Counted from the first letter of the stretch, positions 25,872-34,652 are shown. The stretch: DNA of 64,000 nucleotides from JANYGA01 sp031420415 (GCA_031420415.1 JANOMT010000049.1:1-64000), one strand, 5' to 3'. A program made the numbers and translations. The notes: generated by a model from the sequence alone, not told the origin.

Positions 25872-27238
25872 CGTATGCGCTCCGTCGTCGCGATGGGTTC
25901 CCACGCTTCTCGTTCGCCGAGACCGACGCGCGCGAAGCCCGATTTCGGCGTGCCGTCGCCGCCATTGGCGATGCCGCTATAGCCGATGCGCGCGAGCGTT
26001 CGGAGATCCGCGAGATAGGCTCTGACGGCATCGGCACGGAGTTCTTCGAACCACGAGCGCATCTGTTGCGCACCCAGACCGTCGCTCGAACTTTCGAGGC
26101 GACCATCGGCAACGCGCTCGAGAAAGTCATCTTGCTGCGCCGCATCGAGGTGCTCGAATATTTGGCCATGTTCTCGGTGCGCGACGGAATCGAGGGTTTG
26201 CAAGGCCGCGCGATAGGCTTCGCGATCGGTCGGCAAGATGTCGAAGCGCCAGCCATCGCCGGTATCGGAATGGAGTTGTGTGTCGATTCGCGCGGCGAGC
26301 TCGATGTGAGTTTCGGCATCTTGCGGAATCACGCGCGCGAGCACGGCGCGGAGTATCTCGAACGACGACGCGTCGAGGGCGATCGGAGCGTACGCGTGGT
26401 CGTCTGTGTTCGACCGCGCGAGAAGCGCTTCGCGCGTCTTCGCACCGACGCGGTCAGATGCGATCAACGCGCGATACGTGACCTCGGCGACGTGATCGGA
26501 GATCGCGCGCGCAACGTCTTCGGCACGTTCCATCGGCAAGAGATGCTTCGCTCCCACGAGCGTTATGAGACGAACGTTCGCGAAATGCGGAGCTACGAGC
26601 TCCCTTTGTGCGCTCGGGCCGAGATTGGCGTCCTCGCCACCCGCGATGAGGAGCGTCGGGGTACGCGCGATACCGATGCGATCCGCCCAATCCTCGCGGC
26701 TTCCATTTTCGAGCCATGCACGCCATGCGTTACGATTGGCGCGCAAGACATCGGCGACCGCAATTGCTTCGAACTCCGAGTCGAGCGGCGCGCTTGTATT
26801 TCGTGTGACGTACGTACGGGCGTCGGCTTGCTGTGCTGCAGTATCGCCCGAAAAATAGGTGAGCATCGTTCGCCGTTGCTCATCCGGCATTGGCTCGGGA
26901 CTCGGCGGAGATCCCGCAACGAGTACCAAGCCTTCGAGTCCGGAGAGGCCAACGCCATCTTCGGCACGCCGAGCGATGACCGTCGCGATTTTCGCGCCCA
27001 TACTATGTCCCACCACGAACCAACGATGCGGCGCAAGCGCGGCAATCGCGCGCTCGACATGCGCGACCATTTCCACGACGGTGTAGCCGCTCGCTTCGCT
27101 CGCGTCACCGAAGCCCGGCAGATCGAGCGGAATGCAACGCGCGTTGTGAACGAGATCGATAACCCGCGACCACTCGCGCGCACTTCCCCCGAGATAGTGA
27201 AGGCAGAAGACGACGGGAGACTCGACTTTTCGGCGCAC
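25868..27238 (-). CDS. Fusion: alpha/beta hydrolase + gluconate 2-dehydrogenase subunit 3-like domain
   Basis: A 456-residue two-domain protein. Residues 1-265 form an alpha/beta hydrolase: HYLGGSAREW, nucleophile GHSMGA with Ser79, acid in IAGGEDANLG, base in GAKHLLP. After a linker, residues about 300-440 match the small subunit of GMC dehydrogenases: FEILRAVLARVIPQDAE, a central helix pair ending in DAAQQDDFLERVA, and LRTLARIGYSGIANGG. The small subunit usually carries a Tat signal and escorts the FAD subunit. Here it is fused to a hydrolase and sits directly upstream of the GMC gene with a 4-base overlap. A coupled hydrolase-dehydrogenase acting on an ester-linked substrate is a plausible inference. 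Confidence 0.82.
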   Translation of the reverse strand: MRRKVESPVVFCLHYLGGSAREWSRVIDLVHNARCIPLDLPGFGDASEASGYTVVEMVAHVERAIAALAPHRWFVVGHSMGAKIATVIARRAEDGVGLSGLEGLVLVAGSPPSPEPMPDEQRRTMLTYFSGDTAAQQADARTYVTRNTSAPLDSEFEAIAVADVLRANRNAWRAWLENGSREDWADRIGIARTPTLLIAGGEDANLGPSAQRELVAPHFANVRLITLVGAKHLLPMERAEDVARAISDHVAEVTYRALIASDRVGAKTREALLARSNTDDHAYAPIALDASSFEILRAVLARVIPQDAETHIELAARIDTQLHSDTGDGWRFDILPTDREAYRAALQTLDSVAHREHGQIFEHLDAAQQDDFLERVADGRLESSSDGLGAQQMRSWFEELRADAVRAYLADLRTLARIGYSGIANGGDGTPKSGFARVGLGEREAWEPIATTERIR

Positions 27239-27370
27239 CTGTGGCTTCTACCCAAGAACGGCCCGCGCACACGGAACCGGACGTCGGCTCTTCGATCGAC
27301 GATGCGTTCGGACGGCGATTTTTCCCCACCGAATAAAAAACTGCTAGTATGAACCCTTCATAGCGGCAGC

Positions 27371-27544
27371 TCAGTTGTGCATGGAGCCGATGTGCATGGA
27401 TCCGCTAAGGAGCAGGAAGATTAAAACAATAACCAAGAGCCCGCCAGCGCCGAACCCATAGTTCCGGTACTGTCCGCCGCCATAATAGTGCCCTCCACCG
27501 CTAAATAGAACGATCAAGACGACGATAATAACGAGCAAGAACAC
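27371..27544 (-). CDS. Small Gly/Tyr membrane protein (DUF3309-like)
   Basis: A 57-residue protein starting at GTG 27544 with AGAGGA nine bases upstream. It has two hydrophobic helices (FLLVIIVVLIVLFS and GGLLVIVLIFLLL) around a Gly/Tyr-rich loop (GGGHYYGGGQYRNYGFG) and a His/Met tail (SMHIGSMHN). This architecture is typical of the small DUF3309-type stress membrane proteins. It follows the Met-rich gene after 45 bases on the same strand. Confidence 0.6.
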   Translation of the reverse strand: MFLLVIIVVLIVLFSGGGHYYGGGQYRNYGFGAGGLLVIVLIFLLLSGSMHIGSMHN

Positions 27545-27589
27545 TTCGTCATTTCCTCTCTATCGAAGCCCGCGGGATACGCGATGAGT

Positions 27590-28009
27590 CTACTTCGTAG
27601 CGGGCGGCTTCGGCATCGGCATGCTCATGGACGGCTTCTTCATTCGGTTCATCATCATGCGGTGCTCCATCATCATTTTATGACTCATCTTACCGCGCAT
27701 GCCGTTCGTTGGCATTTGCATTTGCATTTGCATTTGCATTTGCATCGGCATCGACATGTCTTTTGGCTGACGATCGAACTTCTTTAGCCAGTCCGAGCCG
27801 TTTGGATTGTCCGTGAGCGCATTCATCTGCGCGCCGGGCGGCATCGCGCTACCGGGCATTGCCGATGCCGAAGTCTCCGGAATAGGGGATTCACTTGCTT
27901 TTGGAATCGCCTGTACTTGCGCATACGACGTCGTCGGCGAAAGGCTCATGATCAGGAGGACGGCGTACGCCGCAGCTATGGCTCTCGCACGTATCTGGAC
28001 TGGCCTCAT
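27590..28009 (-). CDS. Met/His-rich secreted protein with (MQ)n tract
   Basis: Start set at ATG 28009, with AAAGGA seven bases upstream; 139 residues. A signal peptide (AIAAAYAVLLIMSLS...SYAQ) precedes a Pro/Ser linker, then a Met-Gln alternating tract and Met/His clusters (MSHKMMMEHRMMMNRMKK). Methionine- and histidine-rich exported segments commonly bind Cu(I) or Ag(I), so a periplasmic copper buffer is a reasonable inference supported by the copper proteins downstream. The MQ tract is encoded by a hexanucleotide repeat. It follows the tandem Usp gene by 61 bases. Confidence 0.65.
   Translation of the reverse strand: MRPVQIRARAIAAAYAVLLIMSLSPTTSYAQVQAIPKASESPIPETSASAMPGSAMPPGAQMNALTDNPNGSDWLKKFDRQPKDMSMPMQMQMQMQMQMPTNGMRGKMSHKMMMEHRMMMNRMKKPSMSMPMPKPPATK
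27712..27753. repeat. Hexanucleotide tandem repeat inside the Met-rich gene
   Basis: Five exact copies of GCATTT (top strand) from 27712 to 27741 are followed by two GCATCG copies. On the minus strand they encode alternating Met and Gln/Pro-like codons. Slippage would change the length of the Met tract in steps of two residues without shifting the frame. Confidence 0.85.
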
Positions 28010-28070
28010 TCGTTTTCCTTTCGCGTGGCGGGATCGAAGCGCGACACCTGAGGTAAGATCCTCCTCGATC

Positions 28071-29039
28071 TCATGTGTAGCAGATCGCACCCGTCGCAAG
28101 TGCCGATTCGCCTTTCGTTTTGTCGGGACGAGGCGAAGTACGAACGACGATCACCGGAACCGTGCTCCGACGAACGACGCTTTCGGCGACGCTGCCGACA
28201 AATAATCGGCGTAACCCGCGGCGGCCGTGCGTTCCGACGACGATCAATCCTACGTGTCGCGCCGCTGCCGATTCCAAGATTTTCTCGGCCGGGTCGCCTT
28301 CGATAATGATGCTATCGATGGCAAGATCGCCAACGCGTGCATGGTCGGTTTGTCGTGCTACGAGTGATGATGCCGACGCGTGCAATTCATCGAGCATCGA
28401 CGTCGGATCGTATCCATAGGTCGAGGCCTTTGCAAAAAGATCGCTCGTATCCAAGACGCCACAGAAGATGAGTTGCGCGCCTTCGGCCTTCGCGAAGTCG
28501 CGTGCGAACGTTGCCGCCGCGTCGCTCGGCTCCGAGTCGTCGACGGCGATGAGGATGCGCTCGAAAGACGGTTCCGCATCACCGCCCCCCGGCGGCACGA
28601 CAAACGTCGGGACATCGGTACGCCGGAGCACACCATCGGCGGTACTTCCCATGAAAAATCGTTCGAAGCCACGTTTACCCTGCGTGCCCATGACGATCGC
28701 GTCGACATGGCGTTCTTGCGCGAGCATCACGATCGCCGTCGCCGAGTGGCCGTCGAGTACCGCCGTCGTGGCGGTTACGCCGGCGCCCGTGGCGCGTTTC
28801 GCAGCTTCCGCCAGAATCGAATCGGCTGCGTCATCCAAGGTTTGCACGAGCGGAATGAGGACGCCAAAGCCGCCGTTCGCCGCAGAACTCTCGCCGATTG
28901 CAGCGGCGTGATCGACAACGCTGCAAAACAAAATAGTACTATCGTGGCGCAGCGCGAGAGCAATTCCGAACGCGACAGCGCGGTTGCCAGTCGCAGAGCC
29001 GTCGGTTGCCACCAGAAGATGACGAAGGATGCCCGTCAT
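28071..29039 (-). CDS. Tandem universal stress protein (two UspA domains)
   Basis: This 322-residue protein has two Usp domains: HLLVATDGSATGNRAV (domain 1) and ILIAVDDSEPSDAAATF (domain 2). Both carry the ATP-binding G-x2-G-x9-G-S loop, MGTQGKRGFERFFMGST and VGTHGRRGLRRLFVGS. The ATG at 29039 has no ribosome site of its own. It overlaps the stop of a nine-residue upstream frame that does have one (see the leader entry), suggesting translational coupling. It heads a unit with the Met-rich and small membrane genes. The DNA 85-102 bases upstream carries the island's repeated CTTC box pair. Confidence 0.92.
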   Translation of the reverse strand: MTGILRHLLVATDGSATGNRAVAFGIALALRHDSTILFCSVVDHAAAIGESSAANGGFGVLIPLVQTLDDAADSILAEAAKRATGAGVTATTAVLDGHSATAIVMLAQERHVDAIVMGTQGKRGFERFFMGSTADGVLRRTDVPTFVVPPGGGDAEPSFERILIAVDDSEPSDAAATFARDFAKAEGAQLIFCGVLDTSDLFAKASTYGYDPTSMLDELHASASSLVARQTDHARVGDLAIDSIIIEGDPAEKILESAAARHVGLIVVGTHGRRGLRRLFVGSVAESVVRRSTVPVIVVRTSPRPDKTKGESALATGAICYT

Positions 29040-29065
29040 CGTTGAAACCGGTTCTGTCGAATCAC
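29036..29065 (-). CDS. Nine-residue leader peptide ORF coupled to Usp gene
   Basis: GTG 29065 opens a nine-codon frame (reading M-I-R-Q-N-R-F-Q-R) whose TGA overlaps the Usp start as ATGA. GAGGAG lies eight bases before the GTG, an ideal ribosome site, while the Usp ATG has none. This arrangement predicts that ribosomes finish the leader and restart on the Usp. Too short for any family assignment. Confidence 0.45.
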   Translation of the reverse strand: MIRQNRFQR

Positions 29066-29123
29066 GTGGACTTCTCCTCGATTAATCATCGAACTCTTGT
29101 CTCAATAAAGCGTGCGCGGTAGA

Positions 29124-29141
29124 CGCGAAGATCATAGGAAG
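29124..29141 (-). promoter_or_regulatory. Direct-repeat CTTC box pair upstream of Usp gene
   Basis: Two boxes, CTTCCTA (29141-29135) and CTTCGCG (29130-29124), start 11 bases apart, the same 7-4-7 layout seen upstream of other genes in this island. No -10-like hexamer lies at the usual 20-base distance, so this is a weaker member. Confidence 0.4.
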
Positions 29142-29162
29142 AAGCACCGAATTCACGCCTCG

Positions 29163-30734
29163 TTAGGACCGGATGAGCGCGACCCGAGCCAGCCTCGCGC
29201 AGTCGGCGGGTGTGCCTGCCGTATCGATCACGCGCCAATCGATGGTGCCGGGTGACGTCTGGAGTTGGTTTTCGAGAACGGACACGGTGGCATCAGACAT
29301 GTCGAGGCTTCTTTGCTTAACCCGCGCGCGCAAGATATCGCCCTCCGCACGAAGCCAGAGGCCCGTAAACGAAACGCCGCAGTCTCGAGCCGTTGCTTCG
29401 ATAGCGAGGCGATCCTCGGCGCGCGTGAAGACGCCATCGACGATGACGCTCCACCCGGCGCGCAGCGTCGCGGCAGCTTTTTCTCGCGCAATCGCATACA
29501 CGCGTTCACTAACGGCGGATTCGTAGGCTTCGGGCGCCAGGCGTTCGTCCTTCGCGACCCCATACATTGCTTTACGCAGCGCGTCGGTATGAAAGAGCCG
29601 AGCTCCCGGCACGCGACCGATCTCCGGCGCAATCGCACGCGCCAACGTCGACTTCCCCGTACCGCTCAAACCACCGATCGCGATCAACCTCGGTCGTTCT
29701 TCGCGCAAAAGTCGTTCGGAGAGGAGGAGATACGCTCGCGCTTCGTCGAGCTTCGTTTCCCGATCGCTCGCTGCGACTTGCGATTGCGCGGAAGCGACGC
29801 CCGTGTGGGCTCGAATAGCCGCACGTAGCGACATCATGAGCGGAAGCGCCGCGATACCATCCGTTTCATCGCGGCGGTCGAGATACGCGTTGAAGACCAC
29901 GTTTGCGAAGCCAGCAAGCCCCCGATACCGCAGATCCATCAAAAGAAACGCCAGATCGTACAAGACGTCAATACACGAAAGATGCTCGTTAAACTCGATG
30001 CAATCGAAGAGCGTCGGCCGGTCGTGCCAAAGAACGATGTTGCGCAAATGCAGATCGCCATGACAGCGCCGCACCTTCCCGCCTTCGCTGCGCCGATCTA
30101 AGAGCGCAGCATACCGCTCCAATTCGACCAGCCAGCACGCGACGAGTGCCGACACCACGTCCGCCGCAAAGATCTGCGGCGAAATAAGCGCGAGATTTTG
30201 AGCGTTTCCCGTGATTTCCATCTCGAGCGACGCGCGCCCACCAATGTGCGGCATGCTCTCCGCTGCCGCATGAAAACTTGCGATTTCCGCGCTCACGCGT
30301 TCCATCAGCCGATCGTCGAGCGCTCCATCTGCCGCCATTCGGTCCAAGAGCAATCCCTGATCGAAGCGCAACATGACGACGACCCAGTCGATCGTTTCTC
30401 CGGATCCATCAAAACTCAACGCGCCATCTTTCGCACGCGTAATCGATCGCACCGCGAGATAGAGATCGGGAGCCGTTCGTCCGTTGAGCGCGAGTTCCGC
30501 GCGACAGCTGGCTTCGCGAAGAGCGACCGTCGAGAAATTCAAGTATGAAAAGCTTACGGCACGCTTGAGTTTATACGCGTATTCTCCAGCAAGAAAAATG
30601 ACCGACGCATGGGTATCGATTCGTTCGATTTCAGCGACGCCTTCACCGTAACTCGCACCCGTCTCGAGAAACGCGAAAGTCGCGCGTTGGTCGTCTTTGG
30701 ATTTGGGTTCGATCGTGCCACTGGTCTGTGCCAT
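29163..30734 (-). CDS. APH-like kinase fused to AAA/P-loop kinase domain
   Basis: This 523-residue protein has an N-terminal aminoglycoside-phosphotransferase-like domain with HGDLHLRN (225-232) and a metal-binding Asp in DCIEFN. The C-terminal domain has a P-loop GLSGTGKS (355-362), as in gluconate/zeta-toxin type small kinases. The same architecture is found in the Mycobacterium tuberculosis dormancy-regulon protein Rv2004c; the substrate is unknown. The ATG lies six bases after a -10-like TAGTCT, so the transcript is predicted to be leaderless. Divergent from the BON gene. Confidence 0.88.
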   Translation of the reverse strand: MAQTSGTIEPKSKDDQRATFAFLETGASYGEGVAEIERIDTHASVIFLAGEYAYKLKRAVSFSYLNFSTVALREASCRAELALNGRTAPDLYLAVRSITRAKDGALSFDGSGETIDWVVVMLRFDQGLLLDRMAADGALDDRLMERVSAEIASFHAAAESMPHIGGRASLEMEITGNAQNLALISPQIFAADVVSALVACWLVELERYAALLDRRSEGGKVRRCHGDLHLRNIVLWHDRPTLFDCIEFNEHLSCIDVLYDLAFLLMDLRYRGLAGFANVVFNAYLDRRDETDGIAALPLMMSLRAAIRAHTGVASAQSQVAASDRETKLDEARAYLLLSERLLREERPRLIAIGGLSGTGKSTLARAIAPEIGRVPGARLFHTDALRKAMYGVAKDERLAPEAYESAVSERVYAIAREKAAATLRAGWSVIVDGVFTRAEDRLAIEATARDCGVSFTGLWLRAEGDILRARVKQRSLDMSDATVSVLENQLQTSPGTIDWRVIDTAGTPADCARLARVALIRS

Positions 30735-30740
30735 GTGACC

Positions 30741-30773
30741 AGACTAATGCCGACGTGTGCACGACATGCGAAG
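30741..30773 (-). promoter_or_regulatory. Island-type promoter of the APH-AAA kinase gene
   Basis: CTTCGCA (30773-30767), 20 bases, TAGTCT (30746-30741), six bases, then ATG 30734. I found this one by testing the geometry derived from the other promoters of the island, so it is an independent hit for the pattern. Confidence 0.55.
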
Positions 30774-30802
30774 AGGCGAAGCGTACGGTGCCTCCCCACA
30801 GA

Positions 30803-30835
30803 CTTCATCGTTCCTTCACACGTTTCGCGTACTAT
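30803..30835 (+). promoter_or_regulatory. Island-type promoter of the BON gene
   Basis: CTTCATC (30803-30809) and CTTCACA (30814-30820) start 11 bases apart. TACTAT (30830-30835) lies 20 bases after the first box. The gene has a normal ribosome site further downstream. Confidence 0.5.
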
Positions 30836-30870
30836 CGTTGGCGTCAACTATTGACAAGGAGTCAAAAATT

Positions 30871-31524
30871 ATGGTCACAACTCGTATGGATCTGCAAAAG
30901 GACGTCATCGAAGAACTTGCATTCGATCCGAGCTTCGACGAACGTGATATCGCAGTCGCGGTCAGCGATGGTGTGGTGACACTCACCGGAACCGTGAAGA
31001 GTTACGCGCAAAAGCTCGCCGTCGAAAAAGCGGTGAAACGCGTGCGCGGCGTACACGGGATTGCCGAAGAACTAACGATCGAGCTTCCTGCGCTGCATAA
31101 ACGCAACGACGTCGATCTTGCCAAGTACGCACTCGACGCATTGCGTTGGAATGCAAACCTTCCCGAAAATTCCGTTCTCGTGAAAGTGGAAGCTGGCTGG
31201 ATCACCCTGACGGGAACCGTCGATTGGCAGTATCAGCGGGAGGCCGCACGTCTCGCCGTCGCATCGCTAGCGGGCGTACGCGGCGTCTCGAACGACATCG
31301 TTCTTCACCCGCGCGTTGCAGCAATTGACGTTAAAATAAAGATTCGCGATTCGTTCATGCGCAATGCCGAGATCGATGCTAATCGCATTCAAATCGAAAC
31401 GTCAGCCGGCAACGTAACACTGCGCGGTGCGGTCCATTCGTGGACGGAACACGACAACGCGGCAATGGCCGCCTATTCGATCTCCGGCGTGGCAAACGTC
31501 AAGAATCTCACGACCGTTTCTTAA
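30871..31524 (+). CDS. BON-domain protein (three BON domains)
   Basis: Start at ATG 30871 with AAGGAG nine bases upstream; 217 residues. Three BON repeats of about 65 residues are visible, each with a glycine-centred strand pattern: ISDGVVTLTGTVKSYAQK-type (AVSDGVVTLTGTV), EAGWITLTGTVDWQYQ, and SAGNVTLRGAVHSWTE. No signal peptide is seen, unlike periplasmic OsmY; it resembles the cytoplasmic three-BON proteins of hypoxia and heat stress clusters. BON domains bind phospholipid or link proteins. A strong terminator follows 22 bases later. Confidence 0.92.
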   Translation: MVTTRMDLQKDVIEELAFDPSFDERDIAVAVSDGVVTLTGTVKSYAQKLAVEKAVKRVRGVHGIAEELTIELPALHKRNDVDLAKYALDALRWNANLPENSVLVKVEAGWITLTGTVDWQYQREAARLAVASLAGVRGVSNDIVLHPRVAAIDVKIKIRDSFMRNAEIDANRIQIETSAGNVTLRGAVHSWTEHDNAAMAAYSISGVANVKNLTTVS

Positions 31525-31546
31525 GGTCGCCGGGGGTATAAAGAAG

Positions 31547-31575
31547 GGGGTGCCGCATGCTTCATGCGGCACCCC
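31547..31575. terminator. Perfect 13-bp hairpin terminator between convergent genes
   Basis: Arms 31547-31559 and 31563-31575 are perfectly complementary (GGGGTGCCGCATG) with a three-base loop. A T-rich run follows on the plus strand, and a shorter pyrimidine run (CTTCTTTAT) on the minus strand. It lies between the convergent BON and cupredoxin genes and can serve both. Confidence 0.9.
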
Positions 31576-31593
31576 TTTGTTCTTTTGTGGTCT

Positions 31594-31959
31594 TTACGGC
31601 GCAACTTTAACGGTCATCACCATCTTCTCGTGACCCGCGCCGCAAACGATCGCACAATGTACGGCAAACGTTCCAGCGGTCTTCGGCGTGAACGACACCT
31701 CGGATGCCTTGCCCGGGACGATCATCGTTTTCGCAAGTCCGATCTGCGTGGATTCGACGCCGTGAACCCCTTCGGTCGACGTAAACCGCAACGCCGTCGG
31801 CTCTCCGACACGAGCCTCGATCGTTGCCGGCGTGAACGACCAGTTCTTCACGGCAACGTCGACCGTTGGGGACGCCGCGGTCAGGATCGGGCGGGCGAAG
31901 ATCGCAGCCGTGGCAAGACCGATGATCGCAAAAGAACGGGCGCCAAGCGATAAATTCAT
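31594..31959 (-). CDS. Secreted cupredoxin with CuA-type motif
   Basis: Start at ATG 31959 with GAGGAG nine bases upstream; 121 residues. A signal peptide (ARSFAIIGLATAAIFARPILTAA) is followed by a cupredoxin fold of cytochrome oxidase subunit II type. The copper motif is CAIVCGAGHEKM (C-x3-C-x3-H-x2-M), with the upstream His in EGVHGVES, the ligand set of a binuclear CuA site. As a soluble, stand-alone protein it is probably a periplasmic electron carrier or copper-handling protein. Its upstream region carries a CTTC box pair. Confidence 0.85.
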   Translation of the reverse strand: MNLSLGARSFAIIGLATAAIFARPILTAASPTVDVAVKNWSFTPATIEARVGEPTALRFTSTEGVHGVESTQIGLAKTMIVPGKASEVSFTPKTAGTFAVHCAIVCGAGHEKMVMTVKVAP

Positions 31960-32005
31960 GAAAAACGTCTCCTCGTAGAATGAGATCTTCAGCATGATAG
32001 ACGGT

Positions 32006-32023
32006 TGTGAAGGTCTGACGAAT
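32006..32023 (-). promoter_or_regulatory. CTTC box pair upstream of cupredoxin gene
   Basis: ATTCGTC (32023-32017) and CTTCACA (32012-32006) start 11 bases apart, as in other island genes. A TCTCAT hexamer lies 20 bases after the second box but is a poor -10 match. Confidence 0.4.
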
Positions 32024-32168
32024 CCTCTCGTTCGCACGGTATTCACGTGAATTGAAGACCTTCGTAGTCGGGGCAGCGCGGGGATTTTCGATTTGCTTAT
32101 CAACGAAAACGAATCGCAGTCTTTAGAATGCAACATGAACGAAGCAGCTCTGTATCTCATTCATCGTC

Positions 32169-34652
32169 ATGATCGGCGCTGAAACCATCGCGCCGGTCGG
32201 CGAAGAACCAAAAGGCTTAACAAGTACGGAAGCACGTCAACTGCTCGAACGTGTTGGCCCAAATGAACTCGTACCCGTTGCGGAACGCACGTCCGCACTT
32301 GCGTTTACTTTAAGACTCGCGGCCGATCCGATGGTCTTGCTCCTCCTCGGGGCGGCTGCCGCGTATTTCTGGCTCGGCGATCGCTTCGATGCGATCGTGA
32401 TGATGATCGCACTCGTGCCGATCTTTTTGGTGAACGCGATTCTCGAACAGCGAGCCGATGCTGCGCTCGAACGTCTCCGTCTCCTGGCCTCACCCGACGC
32501 CACGGTGATGCGCGACGGTGTTGTCCAGCGGCTGAAAGCAACACAGATCGTGCCGGGCGACGTGTTGGTCCTCGACGAGGGCGATATCGTCGCTGCCGAC
32601 GGGTTCGTAACGACCGGTACGTGGTTATCGATCGATGAATCCGCGTTGACCGGCGAATCGATCCCCGTCGAAAAGACGGAACATCTCACTGCGGATGCGC
32701 GCCGAGTGCTTGCCGGTACGAAAGTGCTCGCCGGACACGGCTTGGCCATCGTCGATCGGACAGGCCCCGCTACGGAATACGGACGTATCGGGGGATTGCT
32801 CGCGCAAGCGACTCCGTCGACGACACCAATCCAACACGCGATCCGGCAAATCGTGGTGCAATTGAGCATCGTCGTCGTCGCGATCTGCGTCGTCGTCTTC
32901 TTCGCCCGAGTCGCACATGGTGTCGGCTGGCCGCTCGCGATTATTGCGGCGATCAGCCTCGCGATGGCAGCGATTCCCGAAGAGCTTCCAATGGTCTACA
33001 CGCTGTATATGGCGCTCGGCGCGTGGCGCCTAGCGAAGAACAACGCCCTCGTCCGTCGGCTTGCGAGCGTCGAAACGCTCGGCACGACGCAAATTATTTG
33101 CGTCGACAAAACCGGAACCTTGACGTTCGGCCGTCTCGACCTGCAAGAAACGATCGCATTCGACGGACGTTCCGAGGCAGATGTCATCCTCGCGGCTGTC
33201 GTTGCGAGCCCAAGTCGACTCGTCGATCCGCTCGACATCGCCATCGCGAGAAAAGCACAACAGCTCGCCGTCATTCGACCACGCTTTGAGGTCGTGCGGG
33301 ATCTGCCATTCGATCCGCAGCGCATGTATGCGGCGACGGTTTGGCGCGATGGCGATGGCTTCCGGGTCGCGGTCAAAGGCGCGCTCGAAGCCGTGCTCGC
33401 GTTGACGGCAGCGCTCGGTCTCGAACGCGACCGGATCGTCGCAGAACACGATGCGCGAACCGCGCGCGGGATGCGAGCGATCGCGGTTGCCGAAGGGCAT
33501 TTTCACGAGCTCGACGATGCCGAACATCCCGAACGTTGGCAGCTGAAGTCGATCGGATTATTAGTGTTTGCCGACCCCGTGCGCCCATCGATCGGCATCC
33601 GTTTGGAAGAGTGTCGCCGCGCCGGCATCGAGGTCATCATGATTACGGGCGATCACGCCTCGACGGCACGTGCTGTCGCGCGTGAGGTCGGCTTTGGTGA
33701 CGACGCCGATCGTGTTATGTCGGAAGACGCTTTGCGGGCGCTTTCGGATGAAGCGCTTGCGGATGCAGTGCGTACGGTGCGCGTGTTCGCGCGGATTCGG
33801 CCCGAGCAGAAGTTGCGGATCGTCAAGGCACTTCGCGCCAATGGCTCCGTCATCGCGATGACGGGTGACGGGACGAACGATGCGCTCGCGCTTCGCGAAG
33901 CCGATATCGGCATCGCGATGGGAGAGCGCGGCACCGAGGTCGCACGGAGTGCTGCCGATCTCGTTCTCCTCGACGACGATTTCGGCACGATCGTGGATGC
34001 CGTCCGCGACGGCCGCCGCATCTTCGATAATCTCAAACGTGCGTTCCGCTATCTGGTGGCTTTTCACGCACCGCTCTTGATTTCGGCGGTCGTATTGCCA
34101 CTCGCGGGGGCACCGCTGTTGCTGTTTCCGATCCACCTCGTCTTCCTCGAGATCATCGTCCATCCCACATCGTCGCTCGTCTTCGAAAGCGACCCGGGGA
34201 GTGCCGATCTCATGTCGCACCCGCCTCGCGACGCGCGGGCTGCGTTGCTCGATCGAACCGATTGGGTGCACGCGCTAACGCTTGGCGGTACGCTCGCAAT
34301 CGCGGTCGTCGCGCTGTTTCTCACGCTCCTGTCGCGCCACGTGCCGGTCGAAACGGCGCGTAGCTCGGCGATCGTGGCAATGATCACCGGCCAGATGTTC
34401 TTAGTCCTCGTCGAGGACGCACGCGAGCGCCCGTTCTGGGGCGTGGTCTGGACGCGTACGCTACGATCGATCCTGGCGTTTTCGGTTGTGAGCACGTTTG
34501 CGATCGTCTATTTCACACCGATCGCTCACGCGATGGCGCTCGCGCCGCTCACATTCCGCGATCTCGGTATCGCCGTACTCGTCGGGGCCTGCAGTGCGCT
34601 CGTCTTCGAGCCGAGCAAAGCGTGGCGCAAACGGCAGCGTATCGCCGCTTAA
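32169..34652 (+). CDS. P2-type cation-transporting ATPase
   Basis: An 827-residue P-type ATPase. It has an N-terminal cation-ATPase domain (GLTSTEARQLLERVGPNEL), actuator loop LTGES, helix-4 motif IPEELP, phosphorylation site DKTGTLT with Asp313, MITGDH, and hinge MTGDGTNDALAL. The helix-4 motif is PEELP rather than the PEGLP of classical Ca2+ pumps, so the ion is uncertain. It resembles the CtpF-type ATPase found in mycobacterial dormancy regulons. Ten membrane helices are expected. It sits 57 bases before the AI-2E gene. Confidence 0.9.
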   Translation: MIGAETIAPVGEEPKGLTSTEARQLLERVGPNELVPVAERTSALAFTLRLAADPMVLLLLGAAAAYFWLGDRFDAIVMMIALVPIFLVNAILEQRADAALERLRLLASPDATVMRDGVVQRLKATQIVPGDVLVLDEGDIVAADGFVTTGTWLSIDESALTGESIPVEKTEHLTADARRVLAGTKVLAGHGLAIVDRTGPATEYGRIGGLLAQATPSTTPIQHAIRQIVVQLSIVVVAICVVVFFARVAHGVGWPLAIIAAISLAMAAIPEELPMVYTLYMALGAWRLAKNNALVRRLASVETLGTTQIICVDKTGTLTFGRLDLQETIAFDGRSEADVILAAVVASPSRLVDPLDIAIARKAQQLAVIRPRFEVVRDLPFDPQRMYAATVWRDGDGFRVAVKGALEAVLALTAALGLERDRIVAEHDARTARGMRAIAVAEGHFHELDDAEHPERWQLKSIGLLVFADPVRPSIGIRLEECRRAGIEVIMITGDHASTARAVAREVGFGDDADRVMSEDALRALSDEALADAVRTVRVFARIRPEQKLRIVKALRANGSVIAMTGDGTNDALALREADIGIAMGERGTEVARSAADLVLLDDDFGTIVDAVRDGRRIFDNLKRAFRYLVAFHAPLLISAVVLPLAGAPLLLFPIHLVFLEIIVHPTSSLVFESDPGSADLMSHPPRDARAALLDRTDWVHALTLGGTLAIAVVALFLTLLSRHVPVETARSSAIVAMITGQMFLVLVEDARERPFWGVVWTRTLRSILAFSVVSTFAIVYFTPIAHAMALAPLTFRDLGIAVLVGACSALVFEPSKAWRKRQRIAA

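Noticed and set aside
26066..27352. 428-residue plus-strand frame antisense to the hydrolase fusion
   Set aside because: Composition is typical of an antisense frame in GC-rich DNA; the minus strand has clear hydrolase motifs.
27712..27753. Tandem repeats considered as a CRISPR or regulatory array
   Set aside because: The unit is six bases with no spacers and lies inside a coding region as a Met/Gln tract.
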